Shown here piece after piece: positions 25,212 through 34,035 of a stretch of DNA of 52,179 nucleotides; the first letter of the stretch is position 1, and each line of letters begins with the position of its first letter. Source of the DNA: Terasakiispira papahanaumokuakeensis (GTDB lineage Bacteria > Pseudomonadota > Gammaproteobacteria > Pseudomonadales > Halomonadaceae); assembly GCF_001709345.1 (NCBI RefSeq), contig NZ_MDTQ01000001.1, positions 3,084,207 through 3,136,385 of the forward strand, in the 5' to 3' direction. The translations under genes and the position numbers were made by a program. The notes beneath the pieces are model-generated. The model was not told where the DNA came from. It ran no database searches and was given only the letters and a program-made list of their open reading frames with translations.

Positions 25212-25499
25212 TTAAAAATTTCGATATCCCATTGTTTTACGAAAACGATGGCATTTAATTAAAAAACCAGTCCCCACTGAAGCTAAAGCCACCCAACTGA
25301 TATAACTGGGCAGCCATACATACTGCCACAAGGAAGATCCTGGGACAGCATCAAGGCGCGCCCAATAAAAGTATGCCAATACATTAAGTATTAACAATAA
25401 AAAAATTCCCACCCCCCCATAACGACCATAAGCAGGCCGATACGCCAGACACCCAGAGTCACAGAAAAATGCTCCCTTAACTTCATACGTAAAAGTCAT
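25212..25499 (-). CDS. Small two-helix membrane protein, unknown
   Basis: A 95-residue protein I do not recognise. Two membrane helices are clear: about 31-47 (GIFLLLILNVLAYFYWA) and 64-83 (WLPSYISWVALASVGTGFLI). The N-terminal part has two cysteines (CDSGC at 13-17) and a Tyr/Gly-rich stretch; the tail is basic (KCHRFRKTMGYR), so the C-terminus probably faces the cytoplasm. The ribosome site is weak. It stands alone between the TRAP operon and a non-coding region. Confidence 0.5.
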   Translation of the reverse strand: MTFTYEVKGAFFCDSGCLAYRPAYGRYGGVGIFLLLILNVLAYFYWARLDAVPGSSLWQYVWLPSYISWVALASVGTGFLIKCHRFRKTMGYRNF

Positions 25500-25598
25500 C
25501 CATGTATTCTTTTCAGGGTAAAAACAACTAAGAAGTTAGGCCAGGAAGGTTATCCTCGCGAGCATTATCGTGTAGCAAATTTTATAACAAAGTGTATC

Positions 25599-25621
25599 TT
25601 CAGGTTAAAAAAAAACCTGAA
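25599..25621. other. Stem-loop with an all-A loop
   Basis: A perfect 8-bp stem (TTCAGGTT / AACCTGAA) encloses seven A residues. On the minus strand the loop is seven T. It may be a small terminator or mRNA 5' structure for the gene at 25212-25499, which starts about 100 bp away on the minus strand. Confidence 0.35.
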
Positions 25622-25776
25622 ACAAAAATATTAAGTGCAATTTAAATTTCATCAACCTGCAAGCAGACCCAAACAAGCAAGATCAAAAAATACAAATAAA
25701 ACTCAGATAAAAAACCATCGAAACAACATAATAAAGAATCAAGCAAAAAAAAATCAAACAACAAAGAATCAAAAAA

Positions 25777-25804
25777 AAGGCCCACAACATCGCATGTGGG
25801 CCTT
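25777..25804 (-). terminator. Rho-independent terminator of the serralysin gene
   Basis: A perfect 10-bp stem (AAGGCCCACA / TGTGGGCCTT), loop of 8, followed on the minus strand by TTTTTT. It lies 33 bp past the stop. Confidence 0.88.
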
Positions 25805-25837
25805 ATTTCAGATTAACACTGCACTCAGCACATCATA

Positions 25838-27301
25838 TTAGACTAAGCTGTACAGCTGATCGCCACATTGAACCTGTTGAATGCCGATCAATGTATCAAC
25901 ACCTTCATCAACACCAGAAACTTGCCACTGGTCAGCAGCAATCTGTGTGAACTGATATTGGTTAACGTCATGGCTATAAGCGGCGATATTTGTACCACCG
26001 TTACCAATCAGCGTATCGTTACCTGCGCCACCATAGAACCAGTTATCAGCATCATTACCCACGATCTGGTCATCAAATCGAGTACCCACCACAGATTCAA
26101 TCACCGTTCCCATCGCAATAGAAACGTTATCGATAGCCTGCTCCGGCATATTGTAGCTGTCATACTTGACGCCAATATCGCTGAAATGCCCTTCGCGTAG
26201 GTCAACATTAGCCCCGATATTCTGATTGCTCAGGTCAATCGTGTCATAGCCACCGCCATCCCAGATATTCTCAAGTACCGGCTCATCCACAGAGAAGGTA
26301 TAAGTATCATCACCACTCTGATGCTGGGTATTCGCTCCATACAGATACTGAATCGCGGCGACGTCGTACAGCATAGGCCCTTCAGGCGCGAGATAGTTAT
26401 ACCAATAACCGCCATCGCCGGTGTCTTCGAACTTATAACCCATGTCGGTATAAGCACTGTAAGACATCACACTCAGCTGATACGAATCTTCAGCGGCAGG
26501 AATGACGACACCCGAACCTGAGTTCTCAAAAGAATGCTTCAACCCTAAGGCGTGGCCAATTTCGTGTACGAGGGTATGGAAATCATAAGATCCTTTGGCA
26601 AAGTCACTATTCAGACTATTGGTATTAATCCAGACATCCCCACCGATTTCGCTCACATTATATTCAGTCAAGTTGCCTTGCCAGTCATAGCGGTACTGGC
26701 CAATGCCGGGGTAATAGGCCCAAGCAGCGGCATCATCAGAGACATTATCGGAAAAAGCGAACCGAAGGTCACCATGAGCATTCGGGGTATCCGCCACTTC
26801 AACAAACTTAATGTTGGCGACATCAGCCCAAGTTTGCAGGGCCTGACGAACCGCATCTTGTTGAGTCGCATTTAAACCCGCCATTTGGTTAGGTTCACCA
26901 CTGCCATAATTGGCCTCCCAAGTACTGGTCTGAACATCAGGGAAACTATAGGTCAAGATCACCGCGTTCCCAGGGCCGGTTCCCCATGAAGAACCGGCGA
27001 GTAGTGAATCCACCATGTTATTAGCTGCATAGGCATAATCAGCTTCATAGCCACGCCCCCCAAACTGCTGGGTCATCGTGTAATCCGCCACATGCTCACT
27101 ACCTTTCACATACTCAACACCGTCAATCACCGTTGTCTCAACAGCAGGTGCTGCCGCCTTGACTGCAGCGGTTTGCGTCGGGGTTGAGCGAGCCGCCCAC
27201 AACTGCTCCATCCGTTCGTCCTTAAACCATGAAAAACCAGAAGTTTGATAGCCCCATGAAGGCCCCCAAAAGCCAAGTTCATCGTCATGAAAGTGTCTCA
27301 T
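25838..27301 (-). CDS. Serralysin-family metalloprotease (M10, RTX)
   Basis: A 487-residue secreted zinc protease. The zinc motif HEIGHALGLKH is at 246-256 (three His plus catalytic Glu247), and the Met-turn SVMSYS at 277-282. The C-terminal half is the RTX beta-roll: YDTIDLSNQ, VGTRFDDQIVGNDADN and GGAGNDTLIGNGG at about 352-436. It ends in a hydrophobic QLYSLV, typical of the uncleaved type I secretion signal. No N-terminal signal peptide, as expected; the first ~60 residues would be a propeptide. AAGGAG lies 10 nt before the ATG. It degrades external protein. Neither a type I export system nor an inhibitor gene is adjacent. Confidence 0.95.
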   Translation of the reverse strand: MRHFHDDELGFWGPSWGYQTSGFSWFKDERMEQLWAARSTPTQTAAVKAAAPAVETTVIDGVEYVKGSEHVADYTMTQQFGGRGYEADYAYAANNMVDSLLAGSSWGTGPGNAVILTYSFPDVQTSTWEANYGSGEPNQMAGLNATQQDAVRQALQTWADVANIKFVEVADTPNAHGDLRFAFSDNVSDDAAAWAYYPGIGQYRYDWQGNLTEYNVSEIGGDVWINTNSLNSDFAKGSYDFHTLVHEIGHALGLKHSFENSGSGVVIPAAEDSYQLSVMSYSAYTDMGYKFEDTGDGGYWYNYLAPEGPMLYDVAAIQYLYGANTQHQSGDDTYTFSVDEPVLENIWDGGGYDTIDLSNQNIGANVDLREGHFSDIGVKYDSYNMPEQAIDNVSIAMGTVIESVVGTRFDDQIVGNDADNWFYGGAGNDTLIGNGGTNIAAYSHDVNQYQFTQIAADQWQVSGVDEGVDTLIGIQQVQCGDQLYSLV

Positions 27302-27396
27302 CTTAAGACAACTCCTTATGAGTGGATCATCAATGATGTGGATCGTCTATATCGCCTATAGCGACAGCCACCAGGGCCACCTTAGCTTAGCGAAAA

Positions 27397-27421
27397 AGAG
27401 CCTTTCTTAAAGAAAGGCTCT
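27397..27421 (-). terminator. Terminator of the TAXI-TRAP operon
   Basis: A perfect 12-bp repeat (AGAGCCTTTCTT / AAGAAAGGCTCT) with a single base between, so the real loop takes a few stem bases. TTTTT follows on the minus strand. It lies 110 bp after the fused permease gene. Confidence 0.8.
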
Positions 27422-27429
27422 GTAGCATT

Positions 27430-27457
27430 TATGTTGGTGTAAGTATGTTGGTGCAAG
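27430..27457. repeat. 14-bp tandem duplication
   Basis: TATGTTGGTGTAAG is followed by TATGTTGGTGCAAG, one base different. Confidence 0.85.
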
Positions 27458-27530
27458 TCACTGAACTCCGTTCACCACCTCAAGTGATGAGGACAGAGTA
27501 CTGATTAAACCATCAGACGACCGCGGGATC

Positions 27531-29708
27531 CTACTGTCGTTGTTTAAAAACAAAGAGCAGAAATACCGCAATAACGCCGCCGACAATATCACTGGTCAGT
27601 CCGGGGAAGATCAATGCAAGCGCCCCAACTGCCGCCAGTACACGCATCATGGAGTTCAGTGGTCGACGCAAATATCCCTCAACCGCAGCCGCCAACAGTA
27701 ATACCCCAATCACCCCAGTCACAATCACCCACAGAATATTGCTCCAGGTGGCATCGATCATCAGCATGCTATGCGCAAACACAAACATATAAGGCACGAC
27801 AAAACCGGCAATGGCCAATTTCATCGCTTGGAAGCCCGTCGCGTTGGGCGAGCCCCCACTAATCCCGGCGCCAGCATAAGCGGCCAACGCCACCGGCGGT
27901 GTCAGATTCGCAAACAGCCCAAAATAAAACACAAACATATGCGCCACAAAGATCGCTGTTTCACTACTACCAGCCAACTCACGGAACAACGGCAAGTTAA
28001 GTAGAATCGGCGCCGCCATCGTGCTGGTGATGATGTAAGTGGGAATACTCGGCAACCCCATCCCCAGTACAATCGACGCAATCATGGTCAAAAACAGCGT
28101 GACGAGTAGCTGAATCAGCGGAATCGGAATCTGCTGCCCCAACTTAACAACGGCATCAGCGGCTTCTAAAGCCACCCCCGTCAGAGTCGCAATCCCGACG
28201 ATAATCCCCACCGCACCACAAGCGACAGCCACCGGAATGGCATTGCGAACCCCATCACGCATCGCATCCTTACAATCGCCATAGTCCATCACCTCGGCTT
28301 TCAGGCCCATGCGCATGCGCAGCAGGTTAATCACGACGGGAATCACAATAACCAAAAACAGCATCCACCGGCTTCCCGGCATATGCGGTATCGCATGGCC
28401 GGACAACAGCCCCATGATTTGGGGTTCAAAAATCAATGCGGTGAGTAATGCACTCAACCCCACCAGTACTCGAGAAGTCCCACAGATCAAGACGGTGGCG
28501 GCAATCGACCAAAAAGCAGCAAAGAAAGGTGCGCGCCCATCAAAAAGCAGCCACATCAGCACCGCCATTGGGACCAATAAGTGACCACGCTTGAGCAGTA
28601 CCGCTTTAACCGGTGTCAGTTCAGAGCGGGGCAAGCCTTTTAATCCCAAGCTCAATGCACGCAAATGAACCTGGAATAACACTCCCAAGTAAAACAGTAA
28701 CGCCGGAATAATCCCCGCCAAAATCACCTGGGTGTAAGGCACGGCCAGGACTTCCGCCATGATAAAAGCGGCCGCCCCCATGATCGGGGGCAGAATCTGT
28801 CCCCCCACACTGGCTGCCGCCTCAACGGCTCCAGCAAAGTTGGCCTTGTAACCCGTTTTTTTCATCAAAGGAATGGTAAAAGCACCGGTGGTCACCACAT
28901 TGGCAATCGCTGAACCGTTAATCGACCCAAGAAAACCACTGGCAATCACCGCGACCTTAGCCGGGCCCCCTTTGGTATGACCTGCCACCGCCAACGCTAA
29001 ATCATTAAACAGCTGGCCCAACCCAGACTTACCCAGGAAAGCACCAAAAAGAATAAACAGAATAATATAGCTGGCAGACACCCCAATGGCCGTGCCCAAA
29101 AGCCCTTCGGTAATAAACACCAAGTGCGACATGATTTGCCGAATCGTCGCCAGCACAATGGCTTCATTCAACGTCGAATAAAACGCTAATTTGGCATAAA
29201 AGCCATAGATCAGGAAAATCGTGGCAAGCAGCGTCAAGCCCCACCCGGTGACCCGGCGAGTGGCATCTAACACTAATAACAAAGCCACAATCCCCACAAT
29301 CATGTCGGTATCGTTGATTCGCCCAGCTGAAGCGATCACACGATCAGACACAACGAGCATGTAGATGCCGACACCAAAGGCCAACAAAGCAGTGAATACA
29401 TCAATCCAGGGTAATCGATCTCGCGCTCCATTACGGGTAATGGGGTACAACACAAAGGCCAACCCTAATAACGTATAAAGGTGGATACTTCTTTGTGCAA
29501 TATCCACCAAGGGCCCAGAAAATGAGGTATAGAGATGAAACAGCGCCAAAGCGACACAAGCGCCCGTCACCCAGCGCATAATAGAAGCGGGTAATCGATC
29601 CCTTACCAAGCTTTCACGATCATACTTTTCCAGCGCTTCCTTGATGGCCGGATCTTCATCATGCCCCGCATTAGAGACAGATGCAGGAGACCTCGAATTG
29701 TCGGACAT
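27531..29708 (-). CDS. TRAP transporter fused permease (4TM/12TM fusion, TAXI type)
   Basis: A 725-residue membrane protein in which the small and large TRAP permease subunits are fused. The first ~200 residues hold the DctQ-like helices, and the DctM-like part follows (GAFLGKSGLGQLFNDLALAV, GGPAKVAVIASGFLGSINGS, EAAASVGGQILPPIMGAAAF). It ends with more helices (IFPGLTSDIVGGVIAVFLLF). Together with the TAXI binding protein encoded upstream it forms an ion-driven importer; known TAXI systems take up dicarboxylates or amino acids such as glutamate. AAGGA lies before the ATG. It is last in the operon. Confidence 0.93.
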   Translation of the reverse strand: MSDNSRSPASVSNAGHDEDPAIKEALEKYDRESLVRDRLPASIMRWVTGACVALALFHLYTSFSGPLVDIAQRSIHLYTLLGLAFVLYPITRNGARDRLPWIDVFTALLAFGVGIYMLVVSDRVIASAGRINDTDMIVGIVALLLVLDATRRVTGWGLTLLATIFLIYGFYAKLAFYSTLNEAIVLATIRQIMSHLVFITEGLLGTAIGVSASYIILFILFGAFLGKSGLGQLFNDLALAVAGHTKGGPAKVAVIASGFLGSINGSAIANVVTTGAFTIPLMKKTGYKANFAGAVEAAASVGGQILPPIMGAAAFIMAEVLAVPYTQVILAGIIPALLFYLGVLFQVHLRALSLGLKGLPRSELTPVKAVLLKRGHLLVPMAVLMWLLFDGRAPFFAAFWSIAATVLICGTSRVLVGLSALLTALIFEPQIMGLLSGHAIPHMPGSRWMLFLVIVIPVVINLLRMRMGLKAEVMDYGDCKDAMRDGVRNAIPVAVACGAVGIIVGIATLTGVALEAADAVVKLGQQIPIPLIQLLVTLFLTMIASIVLGMGLPSIPTYIITSTMAAPILLNLPLFRELAGSSETAIFVAHMFVFYFGLFANLTPPVALAAYAGAGISGGSPNATGFQAMKLAIAGFVVPYMFVFAHSMLMIDATWSNILWVIVTGVIGVLLLAAAVEGYLRRPLNSMMRVLAAVGALALIFPGLTSDIVGGVIAVFLLFVFKQRQ

Positions 29709-29775
29709 AACAACATTTCCTTCACAAGACAGAGCACCAATCTCCGTCAGGTTATGCTAGTGCACTTTACGTCAT

Positions 29776-30318
29776 TCAAAGGGCCGCACGAGGCTCAAAA
29801 GCCCACCAAGACCGAATCAACGCAGGCAGCAGCGACCATACTGAAGCATACTCGACTGAAAAAGTAAGAATAGGCGGAGGGTTATGCCTTGATAGCATTA
29901 AAGTATGCCCGTCATAAATCAGACGATAATGTTCCGCCATAGCGGCTTGCGCCGCCAAAGGGTCCACCACCCGATCGATTCCGGTCATCACAACCCAACC
30001 CGCCTTTAGATGGGTTTCTTTACCGGCATGAGCCGGCACTCCCGCTCCAAACGTTTTAAAGCGGGTGCCCGTGATGATAATCGAACCATTGGACTGAACT
30101 TGAAACCACTCTTCCCAGTCTTCTTTTTCAACCGAGTGCATCCAGCGCAGTGTAAAACGCGTCCCTGCCTCGCCAGGCAATGCCCAGCGAGGATCGCCCT
30201 CATGGCGAATGACCAACCATGGCCTTGGCCATGACAGCCATAATAAAACGCAGAGCGCGAAGAGACCGATTATCCACCAGAGACGAGAACGCCCTGGTGG
30301 AGAAAAGACCCGAAGCAC
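29776..30318 (-). CDS. DUF1850 protein of a TAXI-TRAP operon
   Basis: A 180-residue protein with one N-terminal helix (LWWIIGLFALCVLLWLSW) and a periplasmic domain bearing the family mark WMHSVEKEDWEEWFQV (His-Ser-Val-Glu ... Glu), then TRFKTFGAGVP. DUF1850 genes are usually found between the binding protein and the fused permease of TAXI transporters, as here, so an accessory role in assembly or ligand delivery is likely but unproven. The start is GTG at 30318; the ribosome site is weak and it lies 34 bp after the binding-protein gene. Confidence 0.85.
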   Translation of the reverse strand: MLRVFSPPGRSRLWWIIGLFALCVLLWLSWPRPWLVIRHEGDPRWALPGEAGTRFTLRWMHSVEKEDWEEWFQVQSNGSIIITGTRFKTFGAGVPAHAGKETHLKAGWVVMTGIDRVVDPLAAQAAMAEHYRLIYDGHTLMLSRHNPPPILTFSVEYASVWSLLPALIRSWWAFEPRAAL

Positions 30319-30352
30319 TATCGCTAGAATCTAAATGAATGAACGCGAAAGC

Positions 30353-31375
30353 TTACTGTTGACCGCCAGAAGAGAGACTGTCATAGAATTTCTGTGCACC
30401 AGGATGAACAGGGGCCACCAAGTGCTGGTTCATTGTATTGGGGTCAAACTGCTTGAGCGCCCCAACAGAGACATTGTCAGATTTGAGATAATCATAAAAA
30501 CGCTTCGCCAAATCTTCGGCAACATCGTCACGCATATCGGATGACACCACCATCATATTGCGGATAGCCACCGTGTTGACTTCTTCACCCAGGTTATAAC
30601 GCTCCGGGGCACCAGCGGGGATATCATAACGCTCATAGTAAGGGTAATTTTTCAGCAGCTTCTCAGCGACATCCCCCGTCACAGGGACAAAGGTAATATC
30701 GGTGCTTTGCATCAACCCGGTAATACTGGAATTTGGCACCCCTGACGTAAAGAAGGCCGCATCCAAGTTGCCATTACTCATTTCAGTCACACTATCGGCA
30801 TAGCCTGTGTGAGTCACTTTCGCCAAATCGTCATAGCTCAACCCGGCAGACTCAAGCACCTTGGCAGCACTTTGTTCAACCCCAGAGCCCACTTTACCCA
30901 CGCCGACACGTTTTCCGGCCAAATCGCCAATTGACGTGATGCCACTTTCAGACGTCGCAACCACTTGGACGACGTTGGGATAAAGACCAGCCAGAGCTTT
31001 GAGCTTGGGAGACTGGCCCTCAAACTGGTTCTGACCATGCACGGCATCATAGGCCACATCACTCATGACGATCGCAATCTGATTCAAACCATCATTGATA
31101 TTGTTAATGTTCTGCACTGAAGCCCCCGTAGAGACCACCTGCACATTACCGACCAGATCACTGGCTTCAAAAACACCTTTTAATGCGCCACCAATCGGAT
31201 AATAGGTGCCCCCGGTTCCCCCAGTGCCAAAAATCAGATTAACCGGCTCACTGCCTTTGCTCGCAGCTTGATCAGTGCTGGCCGTACTACTGCCATCGCT
31301 GTCATTACCACACCCGGCCAGTAAAGCGCCAGAAAATCCCAATACTGCTGCCAACATCCAATTTCGGTTGATCAT
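30353..31375 (-). CDS. TAXI-family TRAP solute-binding lipoprotein
   Basis: A 340-residue binding protein. The signal ends with LLAGC, so Cys22 should be lipidated, which is unusual for classical DctP proteins but seen in TAXI proteins. Family features: FGTGGTGGTYYPIGGALKGV, STGASVQNINNINDG, KRVGVGKVGSGVE and MVVSSDMRDDVAEDL. A Ser/Thr/Gly-rich linker follows the Cys. GAGG lies 7 nt before the ATG. First gene of the operon. Confidence 0.93.
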   Translation of the reverse strand: MINRNWMLAAVLGFSGALLAGCGNDSDGSSTASTDQAASKGSEPVNLIFGTGGTGGTYYPIGGALKGVFEASDLVGNVQVVSTGASVQNINNINDGLNQIAIVMSDVAYDAVHGQNQFEGQSPKLKALAGLYPNVVQVVATSESGITSIGDLAGKRVGVGKVGSGVEQSAAKVLESAGLSYDDLAKVTHTGYADSVTEMSNGNLDAAFFTSGVPNSSITGLMQSTDITFVPVTGDVAEKLLKNYPYYERYDIPAGAPERYNLGEEVNTVAIRNMMVVSSDMRDDVAEDLAKRFYDYLKSDNVSVGALKQFDPNTMNQHLVAPVHPGAQKFYDSLSSGGQQ

Positions 31376-31430
31376 GAGTGACCTCTTTAACGTCGTTTAT
31401 TATGGATTCGGTCAATGCATACCGTTCTAA

Positions 31431-31475
31431 AAACATGCCATCTTGAAACATGCCATCCTGAAACATGCCGAGCTA
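31431..31475. repeat. 15-bp tandem repeat, three copies
   Basis: Units AAACATGCCATCTTG, AAACATGCCATCCTG and AAACATGCCGAGCTA follow each other, with a more diverged relative just upstream. Confidence 0.85.
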
Positions 31476-31620
31476 AAGCATATAGAGTGCCTTGAGTCCC
31501 CCCCTTAAAACAAGCACCAGACACCTGCTCGAACCAGATTCGCGTATTAAAAGGATTTTACTGCACAAATATGTCGATTTCTAAACACGTCAACGAGCTC
31601 ATCACCGCTAGCGCATAGGC

Positions 31621-31645
31621 GATATCGACAGTAGCAATCGATATC
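31621..31645. promoter_or_regulatory. Operator-like dyad
   Basis: GATATCG and CGATATC form a 7-bp inverted repeat across 11 bp, between the repeat array and the Fur-like site. Confidence 0.35.
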
Positions 31646-31656
31646 AAAAACTAATT

Positions 31657-31675
31657 GAATACAATTATCATTAAT
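31657..31675 (+). promoter_or_regulatory. Fur-box-like site
   Basis: GAATACAATTATCATTAAT matches 12 of 19 positions of the classical Fur box, counted by eye, including the whole ATCATTA half. It lies 40-70 bp upstream of the ABC binding-protein gene, where an iron-responsive repressor would sit. Confidence 0.55.
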
Positions 31676-31729
31676 GGATAATAAAGCGCCTACTAAATGG
31701 CCAAAATCTCAGTGGACAACGTTGATTTT

Positions 31730-32863
31730 ATGAAAACATTTATCTTCAAGACTTTCGTCTGCACATTGGTGGGGCTCGTCATGGGCATCAGTCAAGCTTC
31801 AGCCCATGAGTCTATGACGATTCATGATATTGCTGGCCGAGACGTCACCGTTGATGTGCCAGTTCAACATTTAATTCTGGGAGAGGGCCGACTGACTTAT
31901 GCATTAGCGATGTTGGACCATGACAACCCATTTAAACGCGTTGTGGGTTGGCGCGATGACCTAGAAAAAGCCGATCCCCAAGGCTACGACATCTATAAAG
32001 CAAAATATCCAGAAATCGACCAAATCCCTACTTTTGGTGGGATTAAAGACGGCACTTTTAATGTTGAACAAGCGATCACGCTCACGCCCGACGTCATCGT
32101 GATGAATATTGAGGCCAAAGGCGCAACCGATGAGGCCGGACTAGAACAGAAGCTTGCTCAAGTCGGCATACCCATTGTCTATGTCGATTTTCGTGAGGCC
32201 CCAATGGAGCACACAGATGAGAGTATGCGCATCTTGGGCCAGCTCACAGGACAAGAAGATCGAGCCGAAGCATTCATTCAATTCCGCACCGATCATCTCA
32301 AGGTGGTCCATGACCGCCTAGCCGAAGCCAACCCTAAACAACCCGATGTCTTTCTGGAGCGAGCGGCAGGTTATACCGATGCCTGCTGTATGTCATTCGG
32401 TCCACACAATTTCGGGGCAATGCTGAAGTTGGCAGGCGGCCATAATATTGCTGAAAATTTAATCCCAGGGGCTTTTGGTAATGTTAACCCCGAGCAAATT
32501 ATTGCCGCTAACCCGGATCAGATTATCGCGACCGGAGGCAGTTGGTCTGCTTACGCCCCCAATGCCAACTGGATTCCGATTGGCCCGACATTGGATGAAG
32601 AAGTCGCTAGAGAAAAGCTGGCAGAACTCATGAAGCGACCGGCGTTCACTGAAGTGAAAGCGGTTCAAGATCATCAAGTGCACGCGATATGGCATCAGTT
32701 CTATAACAGCCCTTATCAATTTGTCGCCATTGAGCAAATGGCCAAATGGCTACATCCAGACCTGTTCAGTGATATCGATCCTGATCAGACGATGCATGAA
32801 CTCTATGACCGCTTTTTGCCTATTGATTATCACTCCGGCTACTTCGTGTCATTACGCCCATAA
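31730..32863 (+). CDS. Iron/siderophore-type ABC transporter substrate-binding protein
   Basis: A 377-residue exported protein of the Fec/BtuF-like family. The signal peptide is FIFKTFVCTLVGLVMGISQASA; the mature protein starts HESMTIHDIAGRDVTVDVP, the typical opening. Further family marks are LTPDVIVMNIEA, IPIVYVDFR, NPEQIIAANPDQIIATGG and AIWHQFYNSPYQFVAIEQ. It probably binds ferric siderophore, haem or a related metal chelate. The frame is open from ATG 31697, but ATG 31730 gives a normal-length signal peptide; neither has a strong ribosome site. First gene of an operon under a Fur-like site. Confidence 0.88.
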   Translation: MKTFIFKTFVCTLVGLVMGISQASAHESMTIHDIAGRDVTVDVPVQHLILGEGRLTYALAMLDHDNPFKRVVGWRDDLEKADPQGYDIYKAKYPEIDQIPTFGGIKDGTFNVEQAITLTPDVIVMNIEAKGATDEAGLEQKLAQVGIPIVYVDFREAPMEHTDESMRILGQLTGQEDRAEAFIQFRTDHLKVVHDRLAEANPKQPDVFLERAAGYTDACCMSFGPHNFGAMLKLAGGHNIAENLIPGAFGNVNPEQIIAANPDQIIATGGSWSAYAPNANWIPIGPTLDEEVAREKLAELMKRPAFTEVKAVQDHQVHAIWHQFYNSPYQFVAIEQMAKWLHPDLFSDIDPDQTMHELYDRFLPIDYHSGYFVSLRP

Positions 32864-32872
32864 TCTCAGATC

Positions 32873-32900
32873 TCCTCAGGCATTGAGCAACGCCTGAGGA
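32873..32900 (+). other. Intercistronic stem-loop after the binding-protein gene
   Basis: A perfect 9-bp stem (TCCTCAGGC / GCCTGAGGA) with a 10-nt loop and no T-tract, between the binding protein and permease genes. Likely stabilises the upstream message. Confidence 0.6.
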
Positions 32901-32937
32901 GGTCAGCGCACAGCATCTATTTCCAACCCGACCATTC

Positions 32938-34035
32938 ATGACACGATCACTCATGGCAAAACCCATGTCAGCCAACACCGAGATCACCACAGAGACGTCT
33001 TCTGGTCGTCATCATTATCGTGCACAAACTGCGCGCCGTTATGCTCTACTGGGCGGTCTGACGCTGTTACTGTTACTGTGCCTATGTATTGACTTATCAA
33101 CAGGGCCTGCCAATTTCACACTCGGTGAAGTCATTCACACCTTACTTCACCCTGAAACTGCTAAGGCGCAATTACGGGTAGTGATCTGGGAAATCCGGAT
33201 GCCCATTGCCCTTATGGCGATCACGGTCGGTGCAGGCTTGTCAGTGGCCGGGGCTCAAATGCAGACGATTTTGGCCAACCCCTTAGCCAGCCCCTTTACT
33301 CTAGGCGTTTCAGCAGCAGCAGGGTTTGGTGCCGCACTGGCATTAGTTTTGGGTGTATCGATCATCCCCTCGATGGTCGAAATCATGATCCCAATCAACG
33401 CCTTTATCATGGCCATGCTGACCGCCTTATTGATTCATGCGTTCAGCCGCATGCGTGGCGTCACGGTTGAAACCATTGTCCTACTGGGCATCGCTCTGGT
33501 CTTCACCTTCAATGCCTTATTAGCCCTGCTACAGTATGTGGCCAGTGAACAAGCCCTGGCGGCCGTGGTGTTCTGGACCATGGGCAGTCTGGTCAAAGCC
33601 ACCTGGACTAAAGTCGCCATTACGGCGGGGGCACTGCTGATTGTCTTGCCATTTTTCATTCGTCACAGCTGGGCCCTGACAGCCTTACGCCTCGGTGATG
33701 CTAAAGCTGAAAGCATGGGCGTCAATGTCAAAGGGCTCCGTTTACGCACCATGCTCTTTGTCAGCCTGTTAGCCGCCATTCCCGTTTCATTTGTCGGCAG
33801 TATCGGCTTCATTGGCCTAGTCGGCCCCCATATCGCTCGCATGCTAGTCGGCGAAGATCAGCGCTTCTTTATGCCCGCAGCGATTATTTGTGGCGCCTTG
33901 ATCATGTCCGCCACCTCAATAGTCAGTAAGATCTTGATTCCTGGCGCAATTCTCCCTATCGGCGTGATCACCGCCTTAGTCGGCGTTCCCTTTTTCTTTT
34001 CACTCATTTTCACCCAGAGGAAAAGCGCATGGTAA
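32938..34035 (+). CDS. Iron-type ABC transporter permease (FecCD family)
   Basis: A 365-residue membrane protein with about nine or ten helices. Family marks: VIWEIRMPIALMAITVGAGL, SVAGAQMQTILANPLASPFT, LGVSAAAGFGAAL, FWTMGSLVKATW and GSIGFIGLVGPHIARMLVGED, the last being the coupling region to the ATPase. It would work as a homodimer, since only one permease gene is present. The N-terminal ~35 residues are hydrophilic; ATG 32938 has no clear ribosome site and downstream ATGs at 32953 and 32965 remain possible. Confidence 0.92.
   Translation: MTRSLMAKPMSANTEITTETSSGRHHYRAQTARRYALLGGLTLLLLLCLCIDLSTGPANFTLGEVIHTLLHPETAKAQLRVVIWEIRMPIALMAITVGAGLSVAGAQMQTILANPLASPFTLGVSAAAGFGAALALVLGVSIIPSMVEIMIPINAFIMAMLTALLIHAFSRMRGVTVETIVLLGIALVFTFNALLALLQYVASEQALAAVVFWTMGSLVKATWTKVAITAGALLIVLPFFIRHSWALTALRLGDAKAESMGVNVKGLRLRTMLFVSLLAAIPVSFVGSIGFIGLVGPHIARMLVGEDQRFFMPAAIICGALIMSATSIVSKILIPGAILPIGVITALVGVPFFFSLIFTQRKSAW

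Larger units (their letters stand above)
25500..25837. other. A-rich non-coding stretch
   Basis: About 340 bases, strongly A-rich on the plus strand (25640-25775). It holds the A-loop hairpin at 25599-25621 and the serralysin terminator. I see no gene. Confidence 0.6.
31376..31729. other. Divergent regulatory region between TAXI-TRAP and iron ABC genes
   Basis: A 350-bp space with no gene. It holds a 15-bp repeat array, a GATATCG dyad and a Fur-box-like site, each listed separately. Confidence 0.6.
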
